A stretch of DNA of 64,000 bases from Paenibacillus sp. J45TS6 (GCF_018403285.1 NZ_BOSJ01000018.1:1-64000), one strand, 5' to 3'; shown: positions 25,613-36,065, counted from the first letter of the stretch. The notes: generated by a model from the sequence alone, not told the origin. Translations and numbers: made by a program.

Positions 25613-28600
25613 ATGATGAAAAAACTCGGTGTGCTGCTGCTTGTTCTATCGCTTATTGCATCTATGCAGCCAGCTGCTGCGGCAACGTCTGATGTTTCGT
25701 CAGAAGCACCCGCTCTGCCGGCATTTCCTGGAGCAGAGGGCGGGGGCATGTATACGACTGGCGGACGTGGCGGTGAGACGGTATATGTCACTACATTAAA
25801 AGACAGCGGACCGGGTTCACTAAGAGAGGCAGTAGCTAAAAGTAATGCAACCATCGTTTTTGAAGTGGGAGGGACGATCCATCTTGAATCCCCGCTCAAA
25901 ATTACAGGCTCTAACTTGACGATTGCAGGACAAACCGCACCGGGAGAAGGCATAACGATATCGGATTACACCACTTCTTTTGCAGGTGATAATCTGATCA
26001 TCCGTTATTTAAGATTTCGTCTGGGAGATCGTTATGTAAATGAAGATGATGCTTTTGGTGGTCGTTACCACAAGAACATTATCATTGATCACTGTTCATT
26101 CAGCTGGTCAGTTGATGAGGTGCTCAGCGTCTATGATAACGAAAATACAACGATTCAGTGGTCCATCGTTTCTGAAAGTATGCTGATGACCACACATTTT
26201 AAAGGCAGACATGGATATGGCGGGATATGGGGAGGAAAGAATGCAAGCTTCCATCATAACCTGATTGCCCATAATGCCAGCAGAAATCCTCGGCTTCCAG
26301 GTAAATCTCCAGAAGATAACGTAGATTTTTATAATAATGTCATCTATAACTGGGGATTTTTCTCCACTTATGGAGGGGAAGTCGGGCAGTACAACATTCG
26401 AGACAATTACTATAAATATGGGCCAAATACTTATCGTACGGTCCGCGACAATATTTTTCAGGAAGTTCATGAAGGCTCGAAAATATATATTGGCGGCAAC
26501 TATGTAGATGGATCAGAAGAAGTGACAAGTGATAACTGGAAAGGGGTACCGATTGTTCGTAACCCAGCTTCCAAGCTGAATACACCGATCGTAATGCCAA
26601 ACCCATCGGCACCGGAAACCGCGACGGATGCTTATGAGAGCGTGCTCGAAGGAGCGGGTGCTGTGCTTCCGCGAAGAGACTCGGTTGACGCAAGGATCAT
26701 CAGAGATACAGCGGAACGGACCGGGGAACATATTAATTCTCAGAAAGAGGTTGGAGGGTACCCGGAATTTGCGTCTGTGAAGTCTGATCTAGCGGATGAT
26801 GACAGGGACGGAATGCCGAATGTGTGGGAGACTCAGCAGGGGCTGAATCCTAACGATCCTTCTGATCGAAATGGGACGCAGCAGTCTGGATATACGAACC
26901 TAGAGGTATATCTAAACGGAATTGTCAGCAGTGGCTCCGTGAGTCCTGTAGTTACCATCAATTCACCAACACATCATACGATAATTACAGCAGGAGACTC
27001 CGTTACCATTGCGGCAGAAGCAATAGATCCAGATGGATCCATTGACCGAGTGGAATTTTATCAAGGGGATCAGCTGCTTGGGGAAGATAAAGCAGAGCCT
27101 TATTCTTTTGAATGGAAGGACATTCCTGATGGTACGTTTTATATGACGGCCAGAGCAATCGATAATACAGGAACCGCTGCACAGTCAGACAAAGTGACGA
27201 TTCATGCCAACACAGAAGGAAATACAGAGCCATGGGTTTCAAAGGATATTGGAAATCCGGGAATTGCTGGTCATCTTCAAATCGGTGCGGACAGTTCAGA
27301 AGTTACACTGAAAAGTGCCGGAGATATTGGTGGTCCTGCCGATGCGTTTCATTTTGCCTACCAAGAACTTGTCGGTAACGGTGAAATTATAGCAAAAATA
27401 GAGCACATCACAGGAACAGATAATGAGGCTGAAGCAGGTGTGATGATTCGTGAAAGCCTTGAGCCGGGTTCTAAGATGGCAGCTCTGATGATTCCATACG
27501 TTAAGGAAGGAAAGAAAACGGTCCTCATTTCGAGAACGGCCAGCGGAAAAAATGCAGTTACGAAAGAGCCAGAAGCTTTTGTAAATACACCGTACTGGGT
27601 CAAACTTATGCGCCTGGATGACAAAATCACAGCACTGACTTCAAAGGATGGGATCGAATGGACACAGTTTGATACGATCACTCTTCCGATGAATGAAAAG
27701 GTATATTACGGTCTTGCAGCAGATGCCTCCAAAGCAAATGATGAGGTGCTGAAATATAATACTTCAAGGTTCACAGGAGCAGAGGTCAAAGACCTGAAAG
27801 CTGATTACCCTGTAGCACCAACCGGAATAAAGACTGAGGCTGGAGATCAGCAAGTGAAACTGTCTTGGAATGAAGTTCCTCAGGCAGAGAGTTATCATAT
27901 TTATTCTAGTACGATACCTGGCGGACCTTATGAACAGGTCGCATCCGCTGTTACAGGTTCTTCGTACCTTCACACGGGTCTGACTTCAGGGCTTGCTTAT
28001 TATTATGTTTTGACAACAGTGAACGCAAGCGGCGAAAGCTTCCGTTCTTCCGAAGTAAGCGCGATACCGACAGGATCGGTTGGAACGATCCATGTGGTAG
28101 ATGATAACTTTGAAGAGGTTGAACTCGGCGCCACCCCTGCAGGTTATGTCGTTCTTCCCGATCCACAGGATGCCGACCATACAGTAACTGTGGTAAATAC
28201 TCCAGCAAGTTCAACAGGAAATTCATCGGCGAAGAGTCTAAAAGTTTATGATAACGCGCCTGTGAATACCCAATTCACTCGGCAGTTTACAAAACAGACA
28301 GGTGCATTTGTTGTAGAAGCTGACGTGATGTCCGAATCATGGCCGGGTACTTCCGTCCTGCTTCAGCTTCAGGATGAGACAGGTACCAAGATTCCGCTGT
28401 CCATTGAAATCCGGAAACCAACCCAGCCAGCGGCAGAAGGAACGGACACTTTCGTATATAAACGCAGTGGAGCGGACTATAAGCTTGCAGACCGTCCAGA
28501 AAATAACCGCTGGTATAATGTGAAGGTAGCAGTGGACATCACTGCACAGACTGCGGATATCTATATTGATCATGTGCTTAGTGCAGATGATGTACCTCTT

Positions 28601-31321
28601 CAAGCGGATGTACGGGCTAGTGGGATCAGCCGCATCATGGGCAAGATGCCGGGAAGCGGCAAGGGTACCATCTATTATGACAATTTAAAAGTGTATAACG
28701 AACCTGTAGCGTCTCCAAAAGGACTGAAAGCTTTGCCTGGCAATGGAAAAGTTCAACTCGAGTGGCAGCCGGCTGCTGGAGCTGCTTCTTATACGGTGAA
28801 ACGCAGTCAAAAAGATGGCGGTCCTTATGAGATACTAGCAAAAGGACTGACCGAATTTAGCTATGTCGATGAAACCGTTAAGAACGAAGTCAATTATTAT
28901 TACGTAGTGACAGCAACAGGACCCGCTGGAGAGAGCGGCCTATCCAATCAGGCCACAGCACTGCCAAGCGCAAGTGCAGTGAAACCAGATGCTCCAAGCG
29001 GACTTACCGCTGCTGCCCGGAGTGGTCAGATAGATCTGAATTGGGAGCCGCTTACACAGGCGGTGACTTATACGGTGAAACGCAGTCAGACCATGACAGG
29101 ACCTTTCGAGATGGTTGCCAGTAAAATTAGCGGTTCCTCCTATCGAGATTCCGGTCTTGTAAATGGACAGGTATATTACTATACGGTATCTGCTTCAAGT
29201 GTTGCAGGTGAGGGACCCGATAGTGAACCCGTTCAAGTGAAACCTGTTCTACAGCTGAGAACACCGGAGATAACAGGCGAAAGTATCTCTCAGGGTGCCC
29301 TTATTTCTTGGTCTGCTGTGGATGCAGCTGAGAACTATTCCGTACAGCGGGCTGTATACGCGGATGGACCATTTGAGGAACTAGGGATTGCCGAATCCAC
29401 ATCCTATACGGATACGAATGTAATTAGCGGAAAGCCATATTATTATCAGGTAATTGCCAAGAATCAGGATTCGCGTAGTTTGGGATCGAAAGTGGTTGTT
29501 GTGAAGCCTCAAGAAAGCGAGGGATCGCCACCGGCAGGACCTCAGGGGGTTATGATTGTGCCGAGCAATGAACGGCTTACTCTGAAATGGGAGCCTCTAG
29601 CGGGAGCCGATACGTATTCGGTGAAAAGAAGCTCGTCTGAAGACGGCTCTTATCTAACCATCGCGGATGGTTTGACAGAGACTTCCTTTACTGACACAGG
29701 CCTTACGAACGGAGAGTCTTATTACTATATTGTATCTGCCGTCATCGGGGGAGTTGAAAGCGCAGCTTCACTTCCCGTCAGTGATATTCCAGCCCGCAGT
29801 ATTACCGTGGCACTAGACGGAAGCGGAGATTATCAGACCGTACAAGAGGCAATTAATGCAGTACCAGATCAAAATACATCCCAGATGATTATTTATATTA
29901 AGAACGGCACCTATCGCGAGAAATTGGTCCTTCCAGCCACGAAACCGAACATTCGAATGATCGGGGAGAGCAGGGAAGGTACCGTTCTCGTGTATGGCGA
30001 CAGTGCGAATACCCCGGGAGCCGACGGCTTGCCAATGGGAACTTCCAATAGTTCTGGATTCAAGGTACTGGCAAACGACTATTCAGCAGAGCGATTAACC
30101 ATTATGAATGATGCGGGAGATGACGCCGGTCAGGCGGTTGCCTTATATACTAAAGGAGATCGTATGACATTCCGGGAAGTAAATCTGAAGGGTTATCAAG
30201 ATACCTTCTATGCCAATGATGGTCGTCAGTATTTTGTAGACAGTTATATTGAAGGGGATGTTGATTTTATCTTTGGCGGAGCAACTGTTGTTTTTGAGAA
30301 CAGTGTTATTCACAGTCTGAATGATGGTTACGTCACAGCGGCATCAACCCCGGAAGACAAACTAGGTTATGTATTCTTGAATAGCCGATTCACTGCAGAA
30401 CCAGGACTTACAGGTACAGTTCCTTTGGGACGTCCGTGGAGACCTTATTCTAATGTATATGTCATTAACAGTGAACTCGGTGATCACATTGAACCAACGG
30501 GATGGGATAACTGGAGAAATCCTACGAATGAACTCACCGCCCGCTATGGGGAATTTGCGAGTTACGGCCCAGGCGCGAATCCATCGGCAAGATACGCTTG
30601 GTCAACACAGCTAACATATGAGGAAGCATCTTTGCTCACTCCTGAACATATTCTTTCTGGAGATGATGGATGGAACCCAGCCTCTATGATTGCCGTTCCA
30701 GACGGTGATACAGCTTTATCTTCGATCATCATCGGCGGCCAGCCGCTGCCAGAATTTGATGTAAACCGGTTATCTTATGAAGTTACAGTGGGAGCTGGTG
30801 AGGATGTACCTCTACTAGAAGCTGCGGTTCGTTCTGCATATGCGAAAGTGGACATTATACAGGCGGATGCGGATTCAAGGCAGGCTCTTATTACGGTTAC
30901 TGCACAAGATGGAAGTGAACGTAAATATACAATCCAGTTTAATACACAGGAACAAATCGATCAGACACCGCCGCAGTTAACTCTTTCCGTTGATAAGCCG
31001 GTATTGTACCCAAGAGGCAACAAGCTGGAAGCGATTAAAGTAACGGCTTCTGCGGAAGATGACCTTTCCGGAGTAGCGGTGATTAATCTGGTGTCAATTA
31101 CAAGCAGTGATGAAGATAAACATGAAGGACACCAAAGAGCAGATATTCAAGAAGCAGAGTTTGGTACTCCTGATTTTGAATTTATGCTTCGTGCTGAAGT
31201 AAAAGGCGGTTTGAAAGAGCGTATATATACAATCGTATATGAAGCGATTGATCATGCAGGGAACCGGACACTTGCCGAGACTACCGTTACAGTGATAAAA
31301 GAAAAAGGAAAAGAAAATTAA
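25613..31321 (+). CDS. Secreted bifunctional pectate lyase (PL1) and pectin methylesterase (CE8)
   Basis: A 1902-aa secreted protein starting at the ATG eight bases after GAGGAGGG; signal peptide about 1-29. Modules, approximate: PL1 parallel beta-helix lyase (40-390, with HCSFSWSVDEVLS, a Ca-binding type strand, and NPRLPGKSPEDNVDFYNNVIYNWG); a calcium-binding TSP3-like stretch (DDDRDGMPNVWE, 395-420); Ig-like domain (446-533); DUF1349-like jelly roll (540-722); fibronectin III (731-820); a second jelly-roll-like domain (825-1030); four fibronectin III (1033-1393); CE8 methylesterase (1397-1695, with QAVALYTKGDR, YQDTFYAN, DVDFIFGGA and LGRPWRPYS); cadherin-like sandwich (1702-1778); final Ig-like domain. 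No S-layer or sorting signal. The esterase would strip methyl groups so the lyase can cut. Confidence 0.93.
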   Translation: MMKKLGVLLLVLSLIASMQPAAAATSDVSSEAPALPAFPGAEGGGMYTTGGRGGETVYVTTLKDSGPGSLREAVAKSNATIVFEVGGTIHLESPLKITGSNLTIAGQTAPGEGITISDYTTSFAGDNLIIRYLRFRLGDRYVNEDDAFGGRYHKNIIIDHCSFSWSVDEVLSVYDNENTTIQWSIVSESMLMTTHFKGRHGYGGIWGGKNASFHHNLIAHNASRNPRLPGKSPEDNVDFYNNVIYNWGFFSTYGGEVGQYNIRDNYYKYGPNTYRTVRDNIFQEVHEGSKIYIGGNYVDGSEEVTSDNWKGVPIVRNPASKLNTPIVMPNPSAPETATDAYESVLEGAGAVLPRRDSVDARIIRDTAERTGEHINSQKEVGGYPEFASVKSDLADDDRDGMPNVWETQQGLNPNDPSDRNGTQQSGYTNLEVYLNGIVSSGSVSPVVTINSPTHHTIITAGDSVTIAAEAIDPDGSIDRVEFYQGDQLLGEDKAEPYSFEWKDIPDGTFYMTARAIDNTGTAAQSDKVTIHANTEGNTEPWVSKDIGNPGIAGHLQIGADSSEVTLKSAGDIGGPADAFHFAYQELVGNGEIIAKIEHITGTDNEAEAGVMIRESLEPGSKMAALMIPYVKEGKKTVLISRTASGKNAVTKEPEAFVNTPYWVKLMRLDDKITALTSKDGIEWTQFDTITLPMNEKVYYGLAADASKANDEVLKYNTSRFTGAEVKDLKADYPVAPTGIKTEAGDQQVKLSWNEVPQAESYHIYSSTIPGGPYEQVASAVTGSSYLHTGLTSGLAYYYVLTTVNASGESFRSSEVSAIPTGSVGTIHVVDDNFEEVELGATPAGYVVLPDPQDADHTVTVVNTPASSTGNSSAKSLKVYDNAPVNTQFTRQFTKQTGAFVVEADVMSESWPGTSVLLQLQDETGTKIPLSIEIRKPTQPAAEGTDTFVYKRSGADYKLADRPENNRWYNVKVAVDITAQTADIYIDHVLSADDVPLQADVRASGISRIMGKMPGSGKGTIYYDNLKVYNEPVASPKGLKALPGNGKVQLEWQPAAGAASYTVKRSQKDGGPYEILAKGLTEFSYVDETVKNEVNYYYVVTATGPAGESGLSNQATALPSASAVKPDAPSGLTAAARSGQIDLNWEPLTQAVTYTVKRSQTMTGPFEMVASKISGSSYRDSGLVNGQVYYYTVSASSVAGEGPDSEPVQVKPVLQLRTPEITGESISQGALISWSAVDAAENYSVQRAVYADGPFEELGIAESTSYTDTNVISGKPYYYQVIAKNQDSRSLGSKVVVVKPQESEGSPPAGPQGVMIVPSNERLTLKWEPLAGADTYSVKRSSSEDGSYLTIADGLTETSFTDTGLTNGESYYYIVSAVIGGVESAASLPVSDIPARSITVALDGSGDYQTVQEAINAVPDQNTSQMIIYIKNGTYREKLVLPATKPNIRMIGESREGTVLVYGDSANTPGADGLPMGTSNSSGFKVLANDYSAERLTIMNDAGDDAGQAVALYTKGDRMTFREVNLKGYQDTFYANDGRQYFVDSYIEGDVDFIFGGATVVFENSVIHSLNDGYVTAASTPEDKLGYVFLNSRFTAEPGLTGTVPLGRPWRPYSNVYVINSELGDHIEPTGWDNWRNPTNELTARYGEFASYGPGANPSARYAWSTQLTYEEASLLTPEHILSGDDGWNPASMIAVPDGDTALSSIIIGGQPLPEFDVNRLSYEVTVGAGEDVPLLEAAVRSAYAKVDIIQADADSRQALITVTAQDGSERKYTIQFNTQEQIDQTPPQLTLSVDKPVLYPRGNKLEAIKVTASAEDDLSGVAVINLVSITSSDEDKHEGHQRADIQEAEFGTPDFEFMLRAEVKGGLKERIYTIVYEAIDHAGNRTLAETTVTVIKEKGKEN

Positions 31322-31353
31322 ATTTTGTTCACTAAGTTAGGAAAATGATGAGG

Positions 31354-31403
31354 ATAGAGGTACCCCGTTTGCTTACATGCAGACAGGGTGCCTCTATTTT
31401 TTG
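31354..31403 (+). terminator. Terminator of the pectinase gene
   Basis: AGAGGTACCC and GGGTGCCTCT form a 10-bp stem with a 20-nt loop, followed by a T-rich run. Confidence 0.8.
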
Positions 31404-31503
31404 TATACAACAAATTGATGCAAGTAAAAAGGAGTCATTTAAGTCATGTCGAATGAAATATATAGGATAATTTGCCAATAATGAATAATTATTTCAAATA
31501 ATG

Positions 31504-31519
31504 TTGTAAACGCTGCCAT
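31504..31519 (+). promoter_or_regulatory. Candidate cre (CcpA) site before the AraC-type regulator
   Basis: TTGTAAACGCTGCCAT differs in one position (G for W) from the cre consensus. It lies 37 bases upstream of the regulator's start codon, close to or downstream of any promoter, the usual place for a repressing roadblock site. Confidence 0.6.
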
Positions 31520-31555
31520 AATAGTTAAGCTTGGGTTAGAGGTGGAGGGTGAGTC

Positions 31556-33913
31556 ATGCGCAACTATTGGATCAAGCTTTTGGTATTCTGTCTTTTACTC
31601 GGTGCGGTACCTACCCTATTTATCGGCCTGTTTTCTTACATCACAGCTTCTCAAGATGTTAAGGACAAAGTTCAGGCAGCCAATATGCTTGTGTTACAAC
31701 AGACCGAAATGCAAGTAGAGCAAATGCTGCATACGTTAGAAGATTCAGTCACGCAGTTTGCAAACACGGCTTTGGTTCAGGAAGCCTTTCATCAATCCCT
31801 TACCAACGAAGACTTCATTACTGTTCGAAAGCTTACGAATGAGATGGCGAATCTGCGGTCTTCGGCTGATATTAAAGATACGTATATTATTCAATTTGAA
31901 AAAGAATGGGCCATTCATTTTGCTGCACTCCGAAAGCTTCAGGAATTACCGAATTTAGATGAATTTGAAGCCTATGCAAGTGAATCTAAGGGACTGATGT
32001 GGAATACAAGAGCAAAAACTCAGCCCGCAGCTCAAACGGAGCCAGGCAGTGATAACTCAATGGATGCGCTGGAGGTTCCAGAGGAAACAATCAGTTTGAT
32101 CTATAAACTGCCTTTGCTCACGGGAACGGATAAACCGGAAGGCATGATTGTTGTCCGCGTGATGTCAGATGAGATAAGAAGAGTGCTGACGAAAAGTAAA
32201 GAACTCGGAAACAGTTATATTTTGGATGCCTCGGGTCAGATGTTTCTCTCTCCCGCTTCGGAGAAAAGAGAGTATGTAGAGATTAACCATGCTATTAGGG
32301 AACAAATAAGTGATACATCATCTTCCAGTGGCTTTTTTAGCACGAAGTCAGGCGGCCAGAAACTTGGAGTGAGCTACCGTGTTTCCAGTTACAATGACTG
32401 GGTGTACGTATCTGTTTCCTCAATCGCTGCTGTAACCAAGGAATCCCAGTCCATCGGTCTAATGACGATCGCTGTTTGTGTTTCTATATTGCTTCTCGTG
32501 GCGGCAATTTCATACTTTGGCAGCCAGCGCATGTATAAGCCGATTCGTTATCTGACACAGCTCACTAGAGAAGCCAACGAAGAATCAGGCATGATGGAGC
32601 AGAAGGACGATTTAGTGTTGATTCAGGAAGGCATCCAGGCATTGGCTTCTACCAAAAGTAAACTTAAACACGTAATGCAAGGGCAAATTCGGCATTTACG
32701 CGAATTTTTTGTGATCAAACTCTTCACGGGGCAAATGTCGGAGGAAGAGCTGATTCAGCGCACCGATATGTATGGCTTCCCAAGAGAATGGGAGCATCTG
32801 CTCGTCTTTGCCATTCAAATTGATGACCTTTCCTATACGAGGTACGCAGATGAGGACCGTGAACTTTTATTATTCGCGCTAAATAATATTGTAGAGGAAT
32901 TGCTGCCACCTGATCGCAGATTTAGTCCCGTTTTGCTTGGTGGAACTCAGATCACATTGATTGCGAATCCGGAAGGAAGCAAAGAAGAAATTTTAAATTA
33001 TGCGGCAGAGCAAGCTGAAATGATACAAGCCAAAGCAATGGAATATCTGCAGTTGCAGATCAGTATCGGGGTGAGCAGACCTTTTCAAAATATAGCAGAT
33101 GCGGTCATCGCTTATGGGGAAAGTCTGGAAGCGCTGCGCTGCAGAACCAGCCTTGGTTCCGGCATGATTGTCCGTGTTGAAGAAATCGACAAACGCGCGT
33201 CAGGCGAAACGGCGGTATATGGGCATCTCAAACCGCTTGAAGAGCAGATGGTACACTCCCTGCGGGAAGCTGATCTTGAGAAAACTATCGGAATGCTGGA
33301 TCAGTATTTGTCTGCTGTATTGCACAAAAACAGCTACGTCAAAGAAAGACGAATTCTACTTTTGCAGCTGATGATGCGAATTCTGCAGATTGTTCAAGAA
33401 CAAGGAATTCCGGTCCATAAGATCATTGAAGGAGAAAAAACAATTGAGCGGTTCCTAAAACTACAGACTCACGAGGAGATTAGGTCGTGGTTCGAGCATC
33501 GGCTGCTTACACCGATTGCAAGTATACTGCAAGAACGGCAGGAGAGTCAGTTTGTCAGCGCGGCTGAAAAAATTGTGTCCATTATACACGAACGTTATGA
33601 CCAGGAACTCACACTCGAAGCGATTGCAGCAGAGCTTCATTTTCATCCGGTGTATCTAGGGCGTGTATTTAAGAAAGAGGTAGGACGTACCTTTAGCGAT
33701 TACGTAAGTGAGTTCCGGATGAAGATGGCTAAACACATGCTGGAGACGACAAACATGAAAATTTCGGAGATTGGTGAGAAATTAAGATATAAAAACATCA
33801 GTGCCTTTATCCGGGCATTTCGTAAAATGTATGGATCAACACCTGGCCAATATAGAGAAGAGCGAAGCAGTTCGCGAATGGCTACAGAAGGAAAGTCTGT
33901 AGATCATGCCTGA
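31556..33913 (+). CDS. Membrane-bound AraC-type regulator with outside sensor domain
   Basis: A 785-aa one-component regulator. Helix 1 (about 9-29) and helix 2 (about 300-322) bracket an extracellular, Cache-like sensor domain. Inside, a linker with a HAMP-like start (KPIRYLTQLTREANEES) leads to a degenerate GGDEF-like or PucR-like domain (about 370-520) and then a C-terminal AraC/XylS helix-turn-helix pair (about 680-775; YDQELTLEAIAAELHFHPVYLGRVFKKEVG and KISEIGEKLRYKNISAFIRAFRKMYGSTPGQYRE). Such proteins in Paenibacillus sit beside LplABC-type transporters and polysaccharide-degrading enzymes. Here it probably senses pectin oligosaccharides and switches on the transporter downstream and perhaps the pectinase upstream. 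GGAGGG precedes the ATG. Confidence 0.88.
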   Translation: MRNYWIKLLVFCLLLGAVPTLFIGLFSYITASQDVKDKVQAANMLVLQQTEMQVEQMLHTLEDSVTQFANTALVQEAFHQSLTNEDFITVRKLTNEMANLRSSADIKDTYIIQFEKEWAIHFAALRKLQELPNLDEFEAYASESKGLMWNTRAKTQPAAQTEPGSDNSMDALEVPEETISLIYKLPLLTGTDKPEGMIVVRVMSDEIRRVLTKSKELGNSYILDASGQMFLSPASEKREYVEINHAIREQISDTSSSSGFFSTKSGGQKLGVSYRVSSYNDWVYVSVSSIAAVTKESQSIGLMTIAVCVSILLLVAAISYFGSQRMYKPIRYLTQLTREANEESGMMEQKDDLVLIQEGIQALASTKSKLKHVMQGQIRHLREFFVIKLFTGQMSEEELIQRTDMYGFPREWEHLLVFAIQIDDLSYTRYADEDRELLLFALNNIVEELLPPDRRFSPVLLGGTQITLIANPEGSKEEILNYAAEQAEMIQAKAMEYLQLQISIGVSRPFQNIADAVIAYGESLEALRCRTSLGSGMIVRVEEIDKRASGETAVYGHLKPLEEQMVHSLREADLEKTIGMLDQYLSAVLHKNSYVKERRILLLQLMMRILQIVQEQGIPVHKIIEGEKTIERFLKLQTHEEIRSWFEHRLLTPIASILQERQESQFVSAAEKIVSIIHERYDQELTLEAIAAELHFHPVYLGRVFKKEVGRTFSDYVSEFRMKMAKHMLETTNMKISEIGEKLRYKNISAFIRAFRKMYGSTPGQYREERSSSRMATEGKSVDHA

Positions 33914-33942
33914 AAAAGGATGGATTCACTTTCTTTTTTTAG

Positions 33943-33978
33943 AAGCAGCATACCGGAATTTTCGGGGTGCTGCTTTTT
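33943..33978 (+). terminator. Terminator after the AraC-type regulator
   Basis: AAGCAGCATACC and GGGGTGCTGCTT pair with a short loop, followed by T residues. Confidence 0.8.
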
Positions 33979-34174
33979 TATATAAGTAGTAAAAATGATA
34001 AAGTTGTACCCTGCACATCGCTGGTTGCCTGCTGCGCATAAGTACGGTAATGACAGGTGTAATCAGCGGTCTTAGATTCAACATGCTATGGAGGTTGCCC
34101 CGTAGGTATAGCTTGCACTGATTCCTGACTGTCATAATCAGGTCACCAAGCGACAAAGGAGGTAAACACCGCAA

Positions 34175-35146
34175 ATGAAGAGCGAATCGACGTTACATAA
34201 TCTGGACCAGGCAGATGCATTCGTACCTAAGTCTAAGATGAAGGGTGCGGTCATGCGTGATCTGATCCGGGATAGATGGTTGTATTTCATGTTAGCGCCG
34301 GGCATAGCTTACTTTATTATTTTCAAGTATGTTCCCATGTACGGTATTACGATGTCTTTTCAGGATTACCAACCTTACCTCGGTTTTTTTGACAGCCCAT
34401 GGGTGGGTTTCAAGCATTTCGAAAGATTTTTTGGTGAACCGCAGTTTTGGATGTTGTTCCGTAATACAGCAATCCTAGCATTGTATAACTTGATTTTCTT
34501 TTTCCCATTGCCGATTATGCTGGCATTGATGCTGAATGAGGTTAGGTCTTCTTTTTATAAAAGATTTGTCCAAACCTTAGTGTATATTCCGCATTTTGTA
34601 TCATGGGTTGTTGTAGTAGGTATTTTCTATATGCTCTTTACGACGGAGAATGGACTGATTAATGAGTTTTTATTCCAATTAACAGGTAAGAAAATCGCTT
34701 TTCTTCAGGATCCGGAATGGTTCCGAACGATGATCGTATCTCAATCCATATGGAAAGAAGTCGGCTGGGGGACTATTATCTTCCTTGCTGCCCTTGCTGG
34801 CGTGGACCTTCAGCTGTATGAAGCAGCGAGAATGGATGGCGCGGGGAGATGGCGTCAGCTGTGGCATATTACTTTGCCTGCGATTAAGAGTACCATTGTT
34901 ATTTTGCTCATTCTTCGGCTCGGTAATTTCCTCGATTCCGGTTTCGAGCAAATCTTCCTGATGCTGAACCCAACCACTCGGGATGTAGGTGAAGTATTTG
35001 ATACGTACGTCTATGTGAAAGGGTTGACCCAGGCGCAGTATAGCTACTCTGCAGCTGTTGGATTATTCAAATCGGTTGTGGGACTGGTCCTTGTCGTCTC
35101 GGCAAACTGGCTGGCTAAACGGTTTGGCGAAGAAGGCGTTTATTAA
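34175..35146 (+). CDS. Sugar ABC transporter permease, LplB-like
   Basis: A 323-aa inner permease of the carbohydrate uptake (CUT1) ABC family. Six membrane helices; the opening LIRDRWLYFMLAPGIAYFIIFKYVPMYGI is typical of the LplB/YteP group, and the cytoplasmic coupling loop is EAARMDGAGRWRQLWHITLPAI (EAA motif). AAAGGAGG is 12 nt upstream. It pairs with the permease 18 nt downstream. The energy-supplying ATPase is missing from this locus; in Bacillales the shared ATPase MsmX usually serves such importers. Likely substrate: pectin oligosaccharides, from context. Confidence 0.92.
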   Translation: MKSESTLHNLDQADAFVPKSKMKGAVMRDLIRDRWLYFMLAPGIAYFIIFKYVPMYGITMSFQDYQPYLGFFDSPWVGFKHFERFFGEPQFWMLFRNTAILALYNLIFFFPLPIMLALMLNEVRSSFYKRFVQTLVYIPHFVSWVVVVGIFYMLFTTENGLINEFLFQLTGKKIAFLQDPEWFRTMIVSQSIWKEVGWGTIIFLAALAGVDLQLYEAARMDGAGRWRQLWHITLPAIKSTIVILLILRLGNFLDSGFEQIFLMLNPTTRDVGEVFDTYVYVKGLTQAQYSYSAAVGLFKSVVGLVLVVSANWLAKRFGEEGVY

Positions 35147-35164
35147 AGGAAGGGGTCAAATGCA

Positions 35165-36037
35165 ATGAAACAAGATAAAACCATCGGAAACCGGTTATTT
35201 GATATCATCAACAACTCGCTGCTGCTTTTTGTGGCCTTAGCATGTTCACTGCCATTTATTTATGTGGTTGCCGTCTCTTTCACGAGTCCAGCTCAAGTGG
35301 CCCAAGGCGGGATCATTCTATTTCCGAAGGAATGGTCACTCTCGGCGTATCGTTACATTTTTTCTACCGATACACTGATGCGAAGTATGATGGTTTCGAT
35401 TTACATTACGGTAGTCGGTACGTTCATTAATCTGGTGTTCACTTCGCTTATGGCCTATCCACTGGCGAAAAGACATCTTCGCGGACGCAGGACGATTATG
35501 ATGGGAGTTCTGTTCACCATGCTGTTCGGCGGCGGACTGATCCCCACTTACTTTGTCGTAAAAGCGCTCCATTTAACGGATACCTTATGGTCCTTAATGA
35601 TTCCTACGGCAATCAGTGCTTTTAACCTCATCGTGCTAAAAAACTTCTTTCAGCAAATCCCTGATGGACTGGAAGATTCAGCGAAAATCGATGGATGTAA
35701 TGATCTAGGTGTTCTCATTCGGATTGTCTTGCCTTTATCCTTACCGGCGATGGCGACCTTTGGTCTGTTCTACGCGGTTGGGCACTGGAACCAGTTCTTT
35801 AACGCGATTCTTTATATCAATGACAATACGAAATGGCCTATTCAAGTATTACTCCGTGAGATCGTTATTCTTGCATCGGGCCGTATCGGCGACACCAATA
35901 TTGATGACGCGGAAATACAGCCGCTGACGATTCGAATGGCGGTCATCGTGTTTGCAACGATTCCTATTTTGGTCGTATATCCGTTCCTGCAAAAACATTT
36001 TGCTAAAGGAGCAATGCTAGGCTCAGTAAAGGGTTAA
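35165..36037 (+). CDS. Sugar ABC transporter permease, YtcP/LplC-like
   Basis: A 290-aa permease partner with six membrane helices. The N-terminal RLFDIINNSLLLFVALACSLPFIYVVAVSFTSP and the coupling loop EDSAKIDGCNDLGVLIRIVLPLSLP place it in the YtcP/LplC subgroup. Separated from the previous permease by 18 nt and from the binding-protein gene by 28 nt, so the three are one operon. Confidence 0.92.
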   Translation: MKQDKTIGNRLFDIINNSLLLFVALACSLPFIYVVAVSFTSPAQVAQGGIILFPKEWSLSAYRYIFSTDTLMRSMMVSIYITVVGTFINLVFTSLMAYPLAKRHLRGRRTIMMGVLFTMLFGGGLIPTYFVVKALHLTDTLWSLMIPTAISAFNLIVLKNFFQQIPDGLEDSAKIDGCNDLGVLIRIVLPLSLPAMATFGLFYAVGHWNQFFNAILYINDNTKWPIQVLLREIVILASGRIGDTNIDDAEIQPLTIRMAVIVFATIPILVVYPFLQKHFAKGAMLGSVKG

Positions 36038-36065
36038 CTTATCATTTGATATAGGGGGAAAAAAG

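Noticed and set aside
25613-31321. Surface anchoring of the pectinase by S-layer or sortase motif
   Set aside because: No SLH repeats and no LPXTG-type tail; the C-terminus ends in an Ig-like domain and a Lys-rich tail.
34679-34951. Minus-strand frame inside the LplB-like permease
   Set aside because: Sense strand carries the conserved coupling loop; no start signal on the other strand.
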